Shown: positions 43,562-52,819, numbered from the stretch's first letter. The stretch is 64,000 bases of DNA from an uncultured bacterium (GCA_903893315.1 CAITLU010000017.1:58053-122052), one strand, 5' to 3'. A program made the numbers and translations. Notes: a model not told the origin generated them from the letters alone.

Positions 43562-45112
43562 TTACGGGGTGTACTGATAGAGCCAGGTTTCCGTCAGCGC
43601 GCCTTTCGCGTCCTTCAGGTAGAGCCTCATGTCGACGGGATCCTTGCCGTCGACGAGTAGATCAAAGTTGCAGCGCCACGTGTCGCCGCCGACTACGGGG
43701 CGCACCGCCGGTGTCAGGATCTGCCCTCGCGAGACGGTGATCAGCGGCTCCACTTTCGTTTCCCAGGGCAGATGCTCGAAGCGTCCGCCCTTGAAGTCGA
43801 GGACGAACTTGCGCGAATGCGGACGGTCTTTCTGTCCGGGAATGCCGCCGGCGCCGATGCGTGTGGAGACGACGTGGCCCATGGGCGACGCTACCGGCGG
43901 CGTCGAGCCCCAGTGCAGACGGTAGCGGAAATGGCGCTCCTGGCCTGGGCTGAAGGGTTCGGCCGGGTTCCAGAACGCGACGATGTTGTCGGCGGTTTCG
44001 TCACTGCCTGGAATCTCGACGAGTTGGATCTGTCCCTTGCCCCAGCCGTCCAGAGGCTCCACCCAAAGAGACGGCCGCGCATGGTACATCGCGCCGTCGT
44101 CCTGGTAGTGGTCGAAGAGCCGGTCGCGTTGCATCAGTCCGAATCCCTTCGGGTTCTGGTCCAGGAAACTGTTCACGCGCAGAACCGGTGAATTGACCAG
44201 CGGGCGCCATATCCACTCTCCGTCTCCGTTCCAGATGGACAGGCCGTCGGAGTCATGGATCTCGGGACGGAAGTCGTCGCAGACGCGGTGGTCGTTTTCG
44301 CCGCATTGGTACATCGACGTCAGCGGCGCGACACCGACGCGCTCGATCTGCTTTCGCGGATACAGCGTTGCGTCCACGTCCATCACTGTGACGTCGTTGG
44401 GCGAAACGACGAACGTATACGCGCCGGTGATCGACGCGCTGTCGAGCAGGGCATGAAGAACGACCGTGCGTGATTTGGCCGCGGGCTTCTCGAGCCAGAA
44501 CTCGCGGAAGTCAGGGAACTCTTCGGGCCGCGGCAGCGCCGTATCGACGGCCAGTCCGCGAGCCGACAGGCCGTACTGCTTGGTCACTCCGACAGCACGG
44601 AAGTAGCTGGCGCCGAGGAAGGCGAAGACGTCGGCGTCGAATCTGGGAGCGACGCCGACGCGAAATCCGGCGAATCCGAGGTTCTCCTGGTGTTCGGGAA
44701 CCTGGACCGACGGCGCGTAAGTGAAAAGTTCCTTCGAGTACGGGATCAGGCGCGAGCGGCCGCCAACCACCTCGTGAATCGTGACCGGGTGCTTGAAGAA
44801 AAGGCCGAGGTGGAAGAAGCGAGCTTCGAGGTTGTGTTCCTTGGCCCGCCACAGCGACTTGTCGGCTCGGAACTTGATCGACTGGTAGCCGTCCCAGTCG
44901 AGGTGCTCGAGCCAGTCGGGAAGCTTCGCGGGCGGAGCCTCGTAGGGAAGAGCGGCAAGGCGCCTTGCTTCGCTGCGGAGCCACTCTGCGCTGAAGGCAG
45001 TTTCGCGATCCGGGGTGCCTTGGGCTCGCGCAATGCACGGGATCGCGGCGATTAGCAGAGCGCAGGCGGCGGCGGTCAGGAGGCAACGGGAAAAGGCGCG
45101 GTAAGTGAACAT
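43562..45112 (-). CDS. Periplasmic glucan biosynthesis protein, MdoG/OpgG-OpgD family
   Basis: A 516-residue exported protein. ATG 45112 gives a signal peptide ending near CIARA. MdoG-family motifs: YQSIKFRADKSLW, EARFFHLGLFFKHPVTIHEV, SKELFTYAPSVQ, LGFAGFRV, FLGASYFRAVG, YGLSARGLAVDTA, FREFWLEKP and, near the C-terminus, DWGSTPP-like LHWGSTPPVASPMG and RKFVLDFKGG. These proteins act on beta-glucans to make osmoregulated periplasmic glucans. OpgG versus OpgD cannot be settled; no Tat motif is seen, which leans to the OpgG type. No opgH gene is adjacent. Confidence 0.9.
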   Translation of the reverse strand: MFTYRAFSRCLLTAAACALLIAAIPCIARAQGTPDRETAFSAEWLRSEARRLAALPYEAPPAKLPDWLEHLDWDGYQSIKFRADKSLWRAKEHNLEARFFHLGLFFKHPVTIHEVVGGRSRLIPYSKELFTYAPSVQVPEHQENLGFAGFRVGVAPRFDADVFAFLGASYFRAVGVTKQYGLSARGLAVDTALPRPEEFPDFREFWLEKPAAKSRTVVLHALLDSASITGAYTFVVSPNDVTVMDVDATLYPRKQIERVGVAPLTSMYQCGENDHRVCDDFRPEIHDSDGLSIWNGDGEWIWRPLVNSPVLRVNSFLDQNPKGFGLMQRDRLFDHYQDDGAMYHARPSLWVEPLDGWGKGQIQLVEIPGSDETADNIVAFWNPAEPFSPGQERHFRYRLHWGSTPPVASPMGHVVSTRIGAGGIPGQKDRPHSRKFVLDFKGGRFEHLPWETKVEPLITVSRGQILTPAVRPVVGGDTWRCNFDLLVDGKDPVDMRLYLKDAKGALTETWLYQYTP

Positions 45113-45245
45113 CGGCGGCTTCTGTCGAACCTTACGGGTGTTTGAGAGTGGCACTCATTCAGCTTTTCTGCGGGAAAAACAACACGGCGTCTGCAATTAC
45201 GCCGGGCTTCGGCGGGCCGCGTCCGGGCCGCGCGATATCGGCGCG

Positions 45246-46136
45246 TTACCCGAGCCGCGCGCGGACGAAGGCCCCGATGTTCTTCACCGCATCGGCGGCC
45301 TCGGGAACACCGTCGCCGAACATCGGCCATACGTGGATGAGTCCCTCGCCCCTCTCCAGAAGCACCGGCACGCCGGCGGCGCGCGCTTTGTCCGCCACTC
45401 GCAGCGAGTCGTCGCGCAGAAGCTCGCGCGTACCGACCAGGATGTAGAGCGGTGGGATTCCGCGGAAGTCGCCGTGCAACGGTGAGGCCAGCGGGTCGCG
45501 CACGCCGGCGCCGGCATAGAGCTGGCCCATCAACTGAAGGCCGGGCAGGTTGACCATCGGGTCGTGGATGTTCGGATCGGAGTGCGATGCGCCGGTGCCC
45601 TCGAGGTCGGTCCACGGCGAGAGACACACGGCTGCGGCGGGAAGAGGATCGCCGGCGTCGCGCAGTGACAGCAGGGTTGCGAGAGTGAGACCGCCGCCGG
45701 CGGAATCGCCCGCGATGACAATGCGGCCGGGTGCGATGCCAGACGCGACGAGCCCGCGGTAGGCGTGCACCGCGTCCTCGACCGCTGCGGGGTAGGGGTT
45801 CTCCGGCGCGAGCCTGTAATCGAGAGAGAAGCAGCGTGCGCGCGCTTCCCTGGCGATCCGTGCTACCAGGCCGCGGTGGGTGTTGATCGATCCGATCACG
45901 TAGCCGCCGCCGTGCAGGTAGAGCACCACGCGATCGGCGCTCGACTGCGGCATCTCTATCCACTCGCCGCGCACGCCGCCCATCTCGGCCGGTGTGGACT
46001 TCGCCCCGTCGGGAACGGGAAAGGTGGAAGCGATGGCCTCGAAGAAGGCACGCAGCATCTCGGGAGACGGCGGCTCGGAGGGCAGGGGCTGGCTCTGCAG
46101 CATCGCGACGATGGCTTCGTGCTGGGGACTCGGCAT
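45246..46136 (-). CDS. Alpha/beta hydrolase, hormone-sensitive-lipase type (fold-3)
   Basis: A 296-residue esterase. The HSL-family oxyanion motif HGGGYVIGSINTHRG and nucleophile elbow IVIAGDSAGGGLTL are intact. The catalytic Asp lies in the region after REL LRDDSLRV-type sequence and the His in GLIHVWPMF. AAGGAG precedes ATG 46136. These enzymes cleave short- to medium-chain esters. It is divergent from the acetoacetate-decarboxylase-like gene and shares an intergenic region of 245 bases with it. Confidence 0.92.
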   Translation of the reverse strand: MPSPQHEAIVAMLQSQPLPSEPPSPEMLRAFFEAIASTFPVPDGAKSTPAEMGGVRGEWIEMPQSSADRVVLYLHGGGYVIGSINTHRGLVARIAREARARCFSLDYRLAPENPYPAAVEDAVHAYRGLVASGIAPGRIVIAGDSAGGGLTLATLLSLRDAGDPLPAAAVCLSPWTDLEGTGASHSDPNIHDPMVNLPGLQLMGQLYAGAGVRDPLASPLHGDFRGIPPLYILVGTRELLRDDSLRVADKARAAGVPVLLERGEGLIHVWPMFGDGVPEAADAVKNIGAFVRARLG

Positions 46137-46381
46137 CTTAAACTCCTTGGCGGCGCCGGTGAAACTGAGGTGGCGGCGCGCAGCCGCGCGGCGTTCGGGC
46201 GCGGCCCTCAGGCAGCGTCATAACGGAGCGCGGCGCGTGAGCAAAATGCGGCTGCGCGCCGCGCTCGACTTGGAGCCGGATCTCCAAGCATTCTGCATCA
46301 GGCGGTGCGACAGGCCGCCGCCTGAGTAGAGGCGCGGTAGAGAGCGTCGAGCCAAGGCAACGGAAACGAAGGAGGGGAGAC

Positions 46382-47122
46382 ATGGGTCTGCAAGGAAGAC
46401 TGACGAAGAGCAACATGGCCGCAACCATGCCGGTCGATGCGCCGGCGTATCACAAGAAACCTTTCCACTATAAAAAGGCCCGCTGGATGCGGTTCGACTT
46501 CGAGACGGATGCCGTGGCGGCGGCCTCTCTTCTTCCGGAGCAGCTGACACTTCCGGATAGGCCGACTGCTTCTGTGAGCTTTGTCGATTACCCGTGGTCG
46601 ACGCTCGGTGCTTATCACGAGGCGATCCTGGCGATTCAGGCGATATGGCGCGGGGAAGAATTCTCCTACTCGACTCATCTCATACTGGACCGCTCCACGC
46701 CTATTCTGGTCGGGCGCGAACTCTACGGGTTTCCCAAGAAGATGGGCCACGTGGAGTTTGTTCACGAAGAAGACTTGATCGCCGCATACGTGGAGCGGCC
46801 TCGTGGTATTCGAATCTGTTCCGGGGTGATGCGGACTGAGCAGATGCTCGAGCCGCTGCCGGACGGAACGCCTCTGAAGGGATGCTCTCTGAGAGCGATT
46901 CCCAGCCCGGAGAAGGACAAGGATCATTCACTTGTCGAGTTGATACAGACGGATCTTGTGGCGAGTTCCGTCGAGATGTGGACCGGCCCCGGCAGTTGTC
47001 ATTTCACCGGCGCGTCGGCGCTCGATCCGTGGCACAAGCTTCCTGTGAAAGAGATGATGAGTTCCATCTACATGGTTCTCGATTTCGAACTCAGCTACGG
47101 CCGTGTTCTTGAAACGCTGTAG
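46382..47122 (+). CDS. Acetoacetate decarboxylase family protein
   Basis: A 246-residue protein of the ADC fold. The Schiff-base Lys region is REL YGFPKKMGHVEF-like, with Lys at 119/120. Other family features include FVDYPWSTLGAYHEAILAIQ and LPDGTPLKGCSLRAIPSP. Many relatives are not true acetoacetate decarboxylases but act on larger keto or enol compounds, so substrate is open. Its last 20 bases overlap the start of the redoxin-multiheme gene, implying coupling of the two. Confidence 0.88.
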   Translation: MGLQGRLTKSNMAATMPVDAPAYHKKPFHYKKARWMRFDFETDAVAAASLLPEQLTLPDRPTASVSFVDYPWSTLGAYHEAILAIQAIWRGEEFSYSTHLILDRSTPILVGRELYGFPKKMGHVEFVHEEDLIAAYVERPRGIRICSGVMRTEQMLEPLPDGTPLKGCSLRAIPSPEKDKDHSLVELIQTDLVASSVEMWTGPGSCHFTGASALDPWHKLPVKEMMSSIYMVLDFELSYGRVLETL

Positions 47123-49088
47123 CCTGGCCCGGGTCTCGGTTGCGCGCGCGACGTGTCTCGTCGGTCTGCTGCTCGTGCTCTGCGTGGGCGGCTTTCCGGC
47201 CGACGCCGCAGGCGCGTCTGCCGCTACGAGTCCGGCCGCTGCGAAAGCGTCAGACCATCCCGAGGAGCCGCGCCTGCCGAGCTTCGCGGGGCGCATGCTT
47301 GACGGCAAGTCCATGTCGATCGCCTCGTTCTCCGGCAAGCGGCTGATCCTGCTGTGCTTCAACCCGGGCGTCGAGCAGGCGGCGGCGTACGCGCAGGCGC
47401 TGGCTAATGTCGCGTCGGAGCGGAGCCGGAACAACTTTGCAATAGTCGGGGTCGCAATGGGCCTCGACCCGGCGAACGCACGTACCTTCGCCGCCAAACT
47501 CGGGCTCGACTTCCCAATTTTCGATGACTCCGACGCATCCATTGCCGTGCGGCTCGGTCTTCAGTCGCCGCTGACACTGCTGGGCACAGACGCCGAAGGT
47601 CGCGTCGGGTTGGCGATGGTCGGGTACGAACACGATCCCGTTGCACAACAGACTGCTGCCATCGAAGCCCGCGTCCGCGAGTACCTGCGCCTGCCTCGCG
47701 TCGGCGCCGTCTCCAGCGGCGCGCTGGACCAACGGCCGAAGGCACCGCCGTTCGAGGCCAAGCGAATGAGCGGAGGCGATCGGTTCCGACTTTCCGATCT
47801 GTCGGGCAAGCCGGTGGTGCTGGCGTTCTTTCTGCCCACGTGTCCTCACTGCCAGGACGCGCTGCGTTTCTTCAGGAGCGAACTCACGACCATTCCCGAG
47901 AAGCTCCGTCCGGTGTTGGTGGGAGTGTCGATCGATAGCCGGCCGTACGCGGTCGAGGCGACGCTGAAAGCCGAGAAGCTCGACTTCTTTCCGGTCTTGA
48001 GTGACCCGGACCGCGAGATCGCCACGGCATACGGCGCATTCGCGGGAGTTCCCGATATCCTGTTGATCGATGCGACCGGGAGGATCGCCTACCGGGTAAA
48101 GGGCTGGGACGAAGAGCGCGACCCGAAGCTGATGCGGATGCGTCTTGCACACCTGTCAGGCACCGAGGTGCCGATGCTGCTCGAACCACGCGGTTTCAGC
48201 GGGAACGACGCGTGCATCGTGTGCCACCCGACGCAGACGGCGACGTGGAACTTTACCAATCATTCGCTCGCGTTCGACACGCTGGTCACTCGTGGAGCTG
48301 ACCACGATCCGAAGTGCGTGAGCTGCCACGTTGTCGGTTTCGGCGCGCCCGGCGGTTACACCGAAGCCGGGCGCACACAGTACCTCGAGAACGTCGGATG
48401 CGAGAGCTGCCACGGGCCTGGTGGCGGGCATCTGGCAGCCAAGTCCAAAGCGTCTGCCGCGCCAGGCACCCTCGACTATCGAGCCGTCTGCAAGGGCTGT
48501 CACGACGCCCAGCACTCGCTCGGCTTCGAGTACGAGAGTTTTCTGTCGAAGATCTCGCACTCGGCGATTACCGCGCTCGGCGATGCAGAGCGAGAGAAGC
48601 TCGTTACGGGGCGAGGCCGTCCGCGTGATCTGCTGCCGACGAACTCCGCGATCGTCGGCTCGTCGGCGTGCGAGCGCTGCCACGATCACGAGTATGCTGT
48701 CTGGTCACGCAGCACTCACGCGCGGTCGGTCGAGAGCCTTCGAAGAGAGCGCAAGGAGACTCAGAGCGAGTGTCTGCGCTGCCATGTAACGGGCTACGGG
48801 CGCTCCGGCGGATTTCCTGACGGAGGGCAGGTGCGCTCGCACGAGGACCTGGCACGCGTCGGGTGTGAATCGTGTCACGGGCCGGGCGCAGAGCACGTCA
48901 AGGGCGACGGCAAGCACCTTGGTGGCATCGTCAAACTCGGAGACAAGTGCGACTCCTGCGTGGTTCTGCAGATATGCGGTGGGTGCCACGACGACGCCAA
49001 CGACCCCGACTTCCGCTTCAATGTAACCCGCGCGATCGACGCCCAGCACCACGGGTCGGCGCGCGCAGAAGCCGTTTCGAAGCGTTAG
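47103..49088 (+). CDS. Double redoxin-octaheme cytochrome fusion protein
   Basis: A 661-residue exported protein starting at GTG 47103 inside the preceding gene; the exact start is not secure. After a signal-like segment (residues about 12-36) comes a peroxiredoxin/TlpA-like domain without catalytic Cys (about 50-190). A second TlpA-like domain has an intact CPHC at about 247-250 (about 215-345). The C-terminal 300 residues carry eight CxxCH motifs at about 371, 405, 433, 463, 523, 557, 588 and 625, with cytochrome-c554-like CESCHGPGGGH and CESCHGPGAEH repeats. One more CDSC lacks His. A redox relay between thiols and a heme wire is the obvious inference. It overlaps the acetoacetate-decarboxylase-like gene by 20 bases. 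Confidence 0.88.
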   Translation: MFLKRCSLARVSVARATCLVGLLLVLCVGGFPADAAGASAATSPAAAKASDHPEEPRLPSFAGRMLDGKSMSIASFSGKRLILLCFNPGVEQAAAYAQALANVASERSRNNFAIVGVAMGLDPANARTFAAKLGLDFPIFDDSDASIAVRLGLQSPLTLLGTDAEGRVGLAMVGYEHDPVAQQTAAIEARVREYLRLPRVGAVSSGALDQRPKAPPFEAKRMSGGDRFRLSDLSGKPVVLAFFLPTCPHCQDALRFFRSELTTIPEKLRPVLVGVSIDSRPYAVEATLKAEKLDFFPVLSDPDREIATAYGAFAGVPDILLIDATGRIAYRVKGWDEERDPKLMRMRLAHLSGTEVPMLLEPRGFSGNDACIVCHPTQTATWNFTNHSLAFDTLVTRGADHDPKCVSCHVVGFGAPGGYTEAGRTQYLENVGCESCHGPGGGHLAAKSKASAAPGTLDYRAVCKGCHDAQHSLGFEYESFLSKISHSAITALGDAEREKLVTGRGRPRDLLPTNSAIVGSSACERCHDHEYAVWSRSTHARSVESLRRERKETQSECLRCHVTGYGRSGGFPDGGQVRSHEDLARVGCESCHGPGAEHVKGDGKHLGGIVKLGDKCDSCVVLQICGGCHDDANDPDFRFNVTRAIDAQHHGSARAEAVSKR

Positions 49089-49171
49089 ACCGGGGAGTGA
49101 ACGGGCGGGTAGGGGGCGAATACTTTGCTGATAAGAAGCGCTCGTAGGTGTGCGGCTGCTATCGGGATGCC

Positions 49172-49190
49172 GCGTGTGCGTCGGCTGAGT
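49172..49190 (+). repeat. Short relic of the dispersed repeat family (3' tail)
   Basis: The 19-base string gcgtgtgcgtcggctgagt here recurs exactly at 53617-53635. It resembles the tail of the longer repeat copies (gctgcgtgagcgtcggctgg at 57133-57152). It lies just after the redoxin-multiheme gene. Confidence 0.55.
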
Positions 49191-49350
49191 CTTCGTGCGC
49201 CTTACGGTCAGGATGTGGTTTTCAGGATCGGCGCCGGGTGCGTATGATCACGCCCAGCTTCAGCGTCTCGATCGCGGTGCTGAGTCCCGTTCTGCTTTGG
49301 ATTGTCGGATTTCCCGTAGCGTGTCGAATAGTAACAGCGGAGGTCGCTCA

Positions 49351-49902
49351 ATGGTCAGCGAAGGCAATGTAACATCTCGTCGTTGGTTCTTGCGGGCGGG
49401 TATCGTCCTCAGTAGCCTGGCAATCATCTCATGCGTTTCACAGACAGCAGACGCCGCAGCACCGAGAGTCCGTCGCTACTACATCACGCAAGCCCAGTAT
49501 CTCGGCGGTCAGGCGCTGACAGCCTGCGCAAAGGGGTTTCACATGGCGTCGCTATGGGAGATTTTGAGCCCGTCCGCGATGCAGTACGACACAGTGCTCG
49601 GAGGGTCGGCGCCCGATTCCGGCTATGGTCCGCCGGACAACTACCAGGGCTGGGTCCGTACAGGAAGCACATCCAACGTCAGTACCACTGACCCCGGTAT
49701 ATCTAACTGTGCTCTGTGGACATCAAACTTGCGTTCCGACTACGGGACCAGGGCCAGTCTCGTGCCCTACTGGATACTCGACCCGAACGTCGTAAGTCCA
49801 TGGCTGACAGGTCCATCACCCTGCGACACGACCTTTCTGGGAGTTTGGTGCGTCGAGAATTTCAAGGGTGAGGCGTCTCCAGCGGGCGCCCCAGTTCCTT
49901 AG
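49351..49902 (+). CDS. Tat-type exported hypothetical protein with lectin-like C-terminal pattern
   Basis: A 183-residue protein. ATG 49351 is backed by GGAGG seven bases upstream. The N-terminus carries twin arginines in SRRWFLRAGIVLSSLAIISC, which can act as a Tat signal and possibly a lipobox at SC. The mature part has AKGFHMASLWEIL, GWVRTGSTSN, NCALWTSN and VWCVENF, with paired Cys. This is reminiscent of C-type-lectin or collagen-NC-like extracellular domains. No firm family assignment. Confidence 0.65.
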   Translation: MVSEGNVTSRRWFLRAGIVLSSLAIISCVSQTADAAAPRVRRYYITQAQYLGGQALTACAKGFHMASLWEILSPSAMQYDTVLGGSAPDSGYGPPDNYQGWVRTGSTSNVSTTDPGISNCALWTSNLRSDYGTRASLVPYWILDPNVVSPWLTGPSPCDTTFLGVWCVENFKGEASPAGAPVP

Positions 49903-50017
49903 CCGGACACTGGCGCGGAAACTCGGCCGGCTGAATACGTGAGCGAGACACCGCAATGTCTCGGTCCCGTCTCCGGCTCCTGCGAACAAGTGCGGCCTAT
50001 GATCGGCCGTGTTTGTT

Positions 50018-50070
50018 CCTCGAGGCGATACGGTGGCTTTATCCGTCACTACGAGAAAATGACGGCGTGA
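50018..50070 (+). pseudogene. Relic of a transposase C-terminus
   Basis: In one frame the segment reads GGFIRHYEKMTA then stop, matching the C-terminal GGLHHRYERMAA-stop of the DDE transposase at 61209-61487. Surrounding bases (tcgaggc... ggcgtgaagg) also match. The rest of the 330-base gap 49903-50234 holds nothing else I can name. Confidence 0.45.
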
Positions 50071-50234
50071 AGGATAGGGCGGATGTGGTTTTCGGGAACC
50101 ACAGGAAAAGGCCGGATACAGACAAGAGCCGACTTACACTACCACCGCGCCTGTCCTCGACCCTACCGAGGTCGGCCGCATTTAAGTACACTTCGCTGTC
50201 GATGGACGAGTCGCTTTCGGGCGGGCGCTTTCGG

Positions 50235-50834
50235 CTATTCGTCTTCAGCCGCGTGGAACTGATCCGGGTATTTACCTTTTAGCGGGGCGTAGAAGGCGCG
50301 GATGGTGGGCATGTCCTTTTCTATGTCGCCGGTCGGCCAGAAGAGGGGACCGATGCCGCCGGTCTTTCGCGAGTAGTCGAGATAGGTCATCAGGATCGGC
50401 ACCTTGGCGGCGACCGCGATGTAATAGAATCCTGTCTTCCAGACGCGGGTCTTTGCGCGCGTGGCCTCCGGCGGAACCACGAGTTGCAGCGGTCCCTGCG
50501 CACTGGTGAGAGCCGCGGCGGAGGCCGCCACCAGATTGGAAGTCTTCGCTCGGTCGACGGGGATGCCGCCCATCCACATCATCAATGTCTTGAACGGGAA
50601 CTTGAAGATTGACTTCTTGCCCATCCAGTAGACGTTCATGCGCAGCGCGAAGGCGCAGACCAGCATGTACGGTAAATCCCAGTTGCTGGTGTGTGGGGCA
50701 GCGATCACGACCGCTTTCGCTGCTTCCGGCGGCAGCGAGCCCTCGACTTTCCAGCCGGTCACTTTGAGCCAGAGGAACGCAACGCCTCGCAGGAGGCGGT
50801 TGAGGACCGGAGTGTCGAAGAAGGTTTGGTGCAT
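50235..50834 (-). CDS. 1-acylglycerol-3-phosphate acyltransferase-like protein
   Basis: A 199-residue PlsC-fold enzyme. The HX4D-type catalytic motif is in APHTSNWDLPYML. The acyl-acceptor motif region reads MMWMGGIPVDRAKTSN, and VVPPEATRAKTRVWKTGFYY is the third conserved block. Small PlsC-like proteins of this form transfer acyl chains onto lysophospholipids or related alcohols at the membrane. ATG 50834 is chosen as the start, with AGGA just upstream. It is downstream of the decarboxylase gene on the same strand, but 394 bases apart. Confidence 0.85.
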   Translation of the reverse strand: MHQTFFDTPVLNRLLRGVAFLWLKVTGWKVEGSLPPEAAKAVVIAAPHTSNWDLPYMLVCAFALRMNVYWMGKKSIFKFPFKTLMMWMGGIPVDRAKTSNLVAASAAALTSAQGPLQLVVPPEATRAKTRVWKTGFYYIAVAAKVPILMTYLDYSRKTGGIGPLFWPTGDIEKDMPTIRAFYAPLKGKYPDQFHAAEDE

Positions 50835-51228
50835 GATCCTGCCGCCACCGTGTAGTGCTGGAAAGAGTAGGCCGGATGCAATGCAAACAAGATCGACGCC
50901 CTGTTCGCAGATTAGGTAAACGGCCACGGCTCACCGTCGGCGGCGGAGTCAAGTTACGCTTGCGTCAGTGCTCTTGCCATCCTTTCAGTTCCTGCTTGCG
51001 GCGGCGATGGGCGCCTACGTGAACCAAAACCAACAGAGTGTCATCGAATATCCGAATGTCGATAACCGGATCATTCGGGAGCACTTCGGCGGCGGCTGCA
51101 GAGCGGACGGGTGCATTTCTCCGTTCAGGGTCGAAAATGAATTTCCGCGGTTTCTACGCAGCCTCCGGGAACGCCGGGACGATTCACTCAGGTTCTCATG
51201 GGTGTGAAAACTGTTTGTGATTGCATCA
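50835..51228. other. Intergenic region
   Basis: About 390 bases between two minus-strand genes. No credible gene, repeat or structured RNA was seen; it should carry the acyltransferase promoter. Confidence 0.45.
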
Positions 51229-52620
51229 TCAGCTGACTCTGGCGATGACGGCGTTGACTCGGATGTTGTGCGATTCAAGGCCAGGCGTTTGGCCGTGCAT
51301 ATCGAATTGGAGGTTCACTTCGGGGCGGAATATCAAGCAGTGCGTGGACCCGCCGAAATGAAACATACCGATCTGATCGCCCTTGTTGACATGCTGCCCT
51401 TCCGCGACAGTTACGTCGCATGTTGAGACCTCCGCCATTCCTACGGCCATGAAGCACATCAGCCCGATTCGGGCGTCGTCCGCCTGAATCAAGACGATGG
51501 CTCGTGTTGCCACTTCCGTGATGTAGGCCTGAGAGTCGTTGGGGGCTGCCGGATCAAATCCAGCTGCGGGAGTCTCCGAGTAGTAGGAGCCATTCACGAC
51601 GTACGCCTTGACGATGGTTCCGCTGACGGGACTGTGCCATCGGTGATAGCTGAGCGCGCTCAGGAAAGCTTGGTAGATCGTGCCGCCGACAAACTGCTCG
51701 CCGACCGGATCGTTCGCGAACATGTGACGGAGTGAATAGGGCTGAGCCTTGATCCAGAATCTGTCATAACGCTTGACGTTCTCGGCTATTCGGAAAGGAG
51801 CAGACTCGCAGGCGTTGACTATGACTGCGTCGTTCTCAGAGTCGGCGACCGGACGCTGGCCGTCACGGAACTTCCGTGTGAAGAAATCGTCCCAGGACGT
51901 GAATCCATAGTAGGGTTGAGACGGATCGCATTCGAACTCCTCCACGAAGTTCGGCATGGCAGCCATTGCATCATTGCCAAACCATCCGCTTGTCGGATCC
52001 GCGCTCAGCACGTAGCGAGATTCCGGTGAGCCGAGAAATGTCGCCCATTCGTCCAGGAGCTTCTTGAATTGGGCATTGACCTTGTCGTTGAGGAATGCCG
52101 CGAATCCCCCCGGAGTCCCCATCGGCCAGTTCAGTATGGCATTGATTGGAAACCCGACGAGACCGGTCTTGTCGAACGCGGGTGCGGTAGTCATGATCGC
52201 GTTGATCAGGTTCAGCATGTGCTTGTAGTCGCGAACCTGGGGCAGGCCGACCGGAGTCTCCTCGAATTGTGGAGTTCGCGGAAGCTGCCCGAACATCTGA
52301 TGGAAGAACATGTAGATTTCCGCATCGCCGTTGATAAGATCCTTGAACTCCTTGATTACCGGGGACAGCGGCCTGGGGTTGGCATCGACCTCCTTGATGA
52401 GGCGAGCGACCCACCGGTCCAGAACCACTTGGTCCGAAGGCAGCCACTTTCCCACGCGGTACGGCAACCCACGGCCGACTTCGACAGCGCTTGTGGTGGC
52501 AGCACTTGCCACGGCCTCTGGCAAGCATGCCGAAGCGGAGCGCTGTAAGACCAGCCCCGTGCCGACAAGCTTGATGAAGTCTCTTCTTGACGTCTTGGAG
52601 GGGTCGATAACATTCTTCAT
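51229..52620 (-). CDS. Tat-exported phosphatidylserine decarboxylase/PsiD-like decarboxylase
   Basis: A 463-residue protein. The N-terminus has a twin-arginine signal (TSRRDFIKLVGTGLVLQRSA). The C-terminal PSD domain shows YGFTSWDDFFTRKFRDGQRP, SYHRWHSPVSGTI and GMFHFGGSTHCLIFRPE. The GGST at about 423-426 corresponds to the LGST self-cleavage site where Ser425 would become the pyruvoyl group. The long N-terminal part (PQVRDYKHMLNLINAIMTTA, VGFPINAILNWPMGTPGGFA) is not found in ordinary bacterial PSD. It matches the extended family that includes fungal PsiD tryptophan decarboxylases. It could decarboxylate phosphatidylserine or a free amino acid outside the cytoplasm. AAGGA precedes the ATG. 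Confidence 0.88.
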   Translation of the reverse strand: MKNVIDPSKTSRRDFIKLVGTGLVLQRSASACLPEAVASAATTSAVEVGRGLPYRVGKWLPSDQVVLDRWVARLIKEVDANPRPLSPVIKEFKDLINGDAEIYMFFHQMFGQLPRTPQFEETPVGLPQVRDYKHMLNLINAIMTTAPAFDKTGLVGFPINAILNWPMGTPGGFAAFLNDKVNAQFKKLLDEWATFLGSPESRYVLSADPTSGWFGNDAMAAMPNFVEEFECDPSQPYYGFTSWDDFFTRKFRDGQRPVADSENDAVIVNACESAPFRIAENVKRYDRFWIKAQPYSLRHMFANDPVGEQFVGGTIYQAFLSALSYHRWHSPVSGTIVKAYVVNGSYYSETPAAGFDPAAPNDSQAYITEVATRAIVLIQADDARIGLMCFMAVGMAEVSTCDVTVAEGQHVNKGDQIGMFHFGGSTHCLIFRPEVNLQFDMHGQTPGLESHNIRVNAVIARVS

Positions 52621-52737
52621 GGTGTCCTTCTCGCTGGGACGCGTGCGTGAGTGGTGTGCCGACGGCCGCCGACTAACGGCGAAGTGTCTGCCCGAATGAG
52701 AGGATTGTCGAACCGTTGTTTTGTTGAATCGCGGCGT

Positions 52738-52787
52738 TTATCGGTTCCGTACACCTCGACGTCTTCGTCGAGAACGAACGCTGGTAG
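52738..52787 (+). repeat. 3' tail copy of the dispersed repeat family
   Basis: The segment ending in tcttcgtcgagaacgaacgc (52761-52780) then tggtag is almost identical to 56205-56243. It includes the small hairpin cgacg-tctt-cgtcg. It lies about 120 bases upstream of the decarboxylase start. Confidence 0.65.
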
Positions 52788-52819
52788 CCGCCAGCCCTCC
52801 CGAAAGCCTCATCCTCACC

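Noticed and set aside
50968..51207. Small open frame between the acyltransferase and decarboxylase genes
   Set aside because: No ribosome site, no hydrophobic or family signal, and low coding character.
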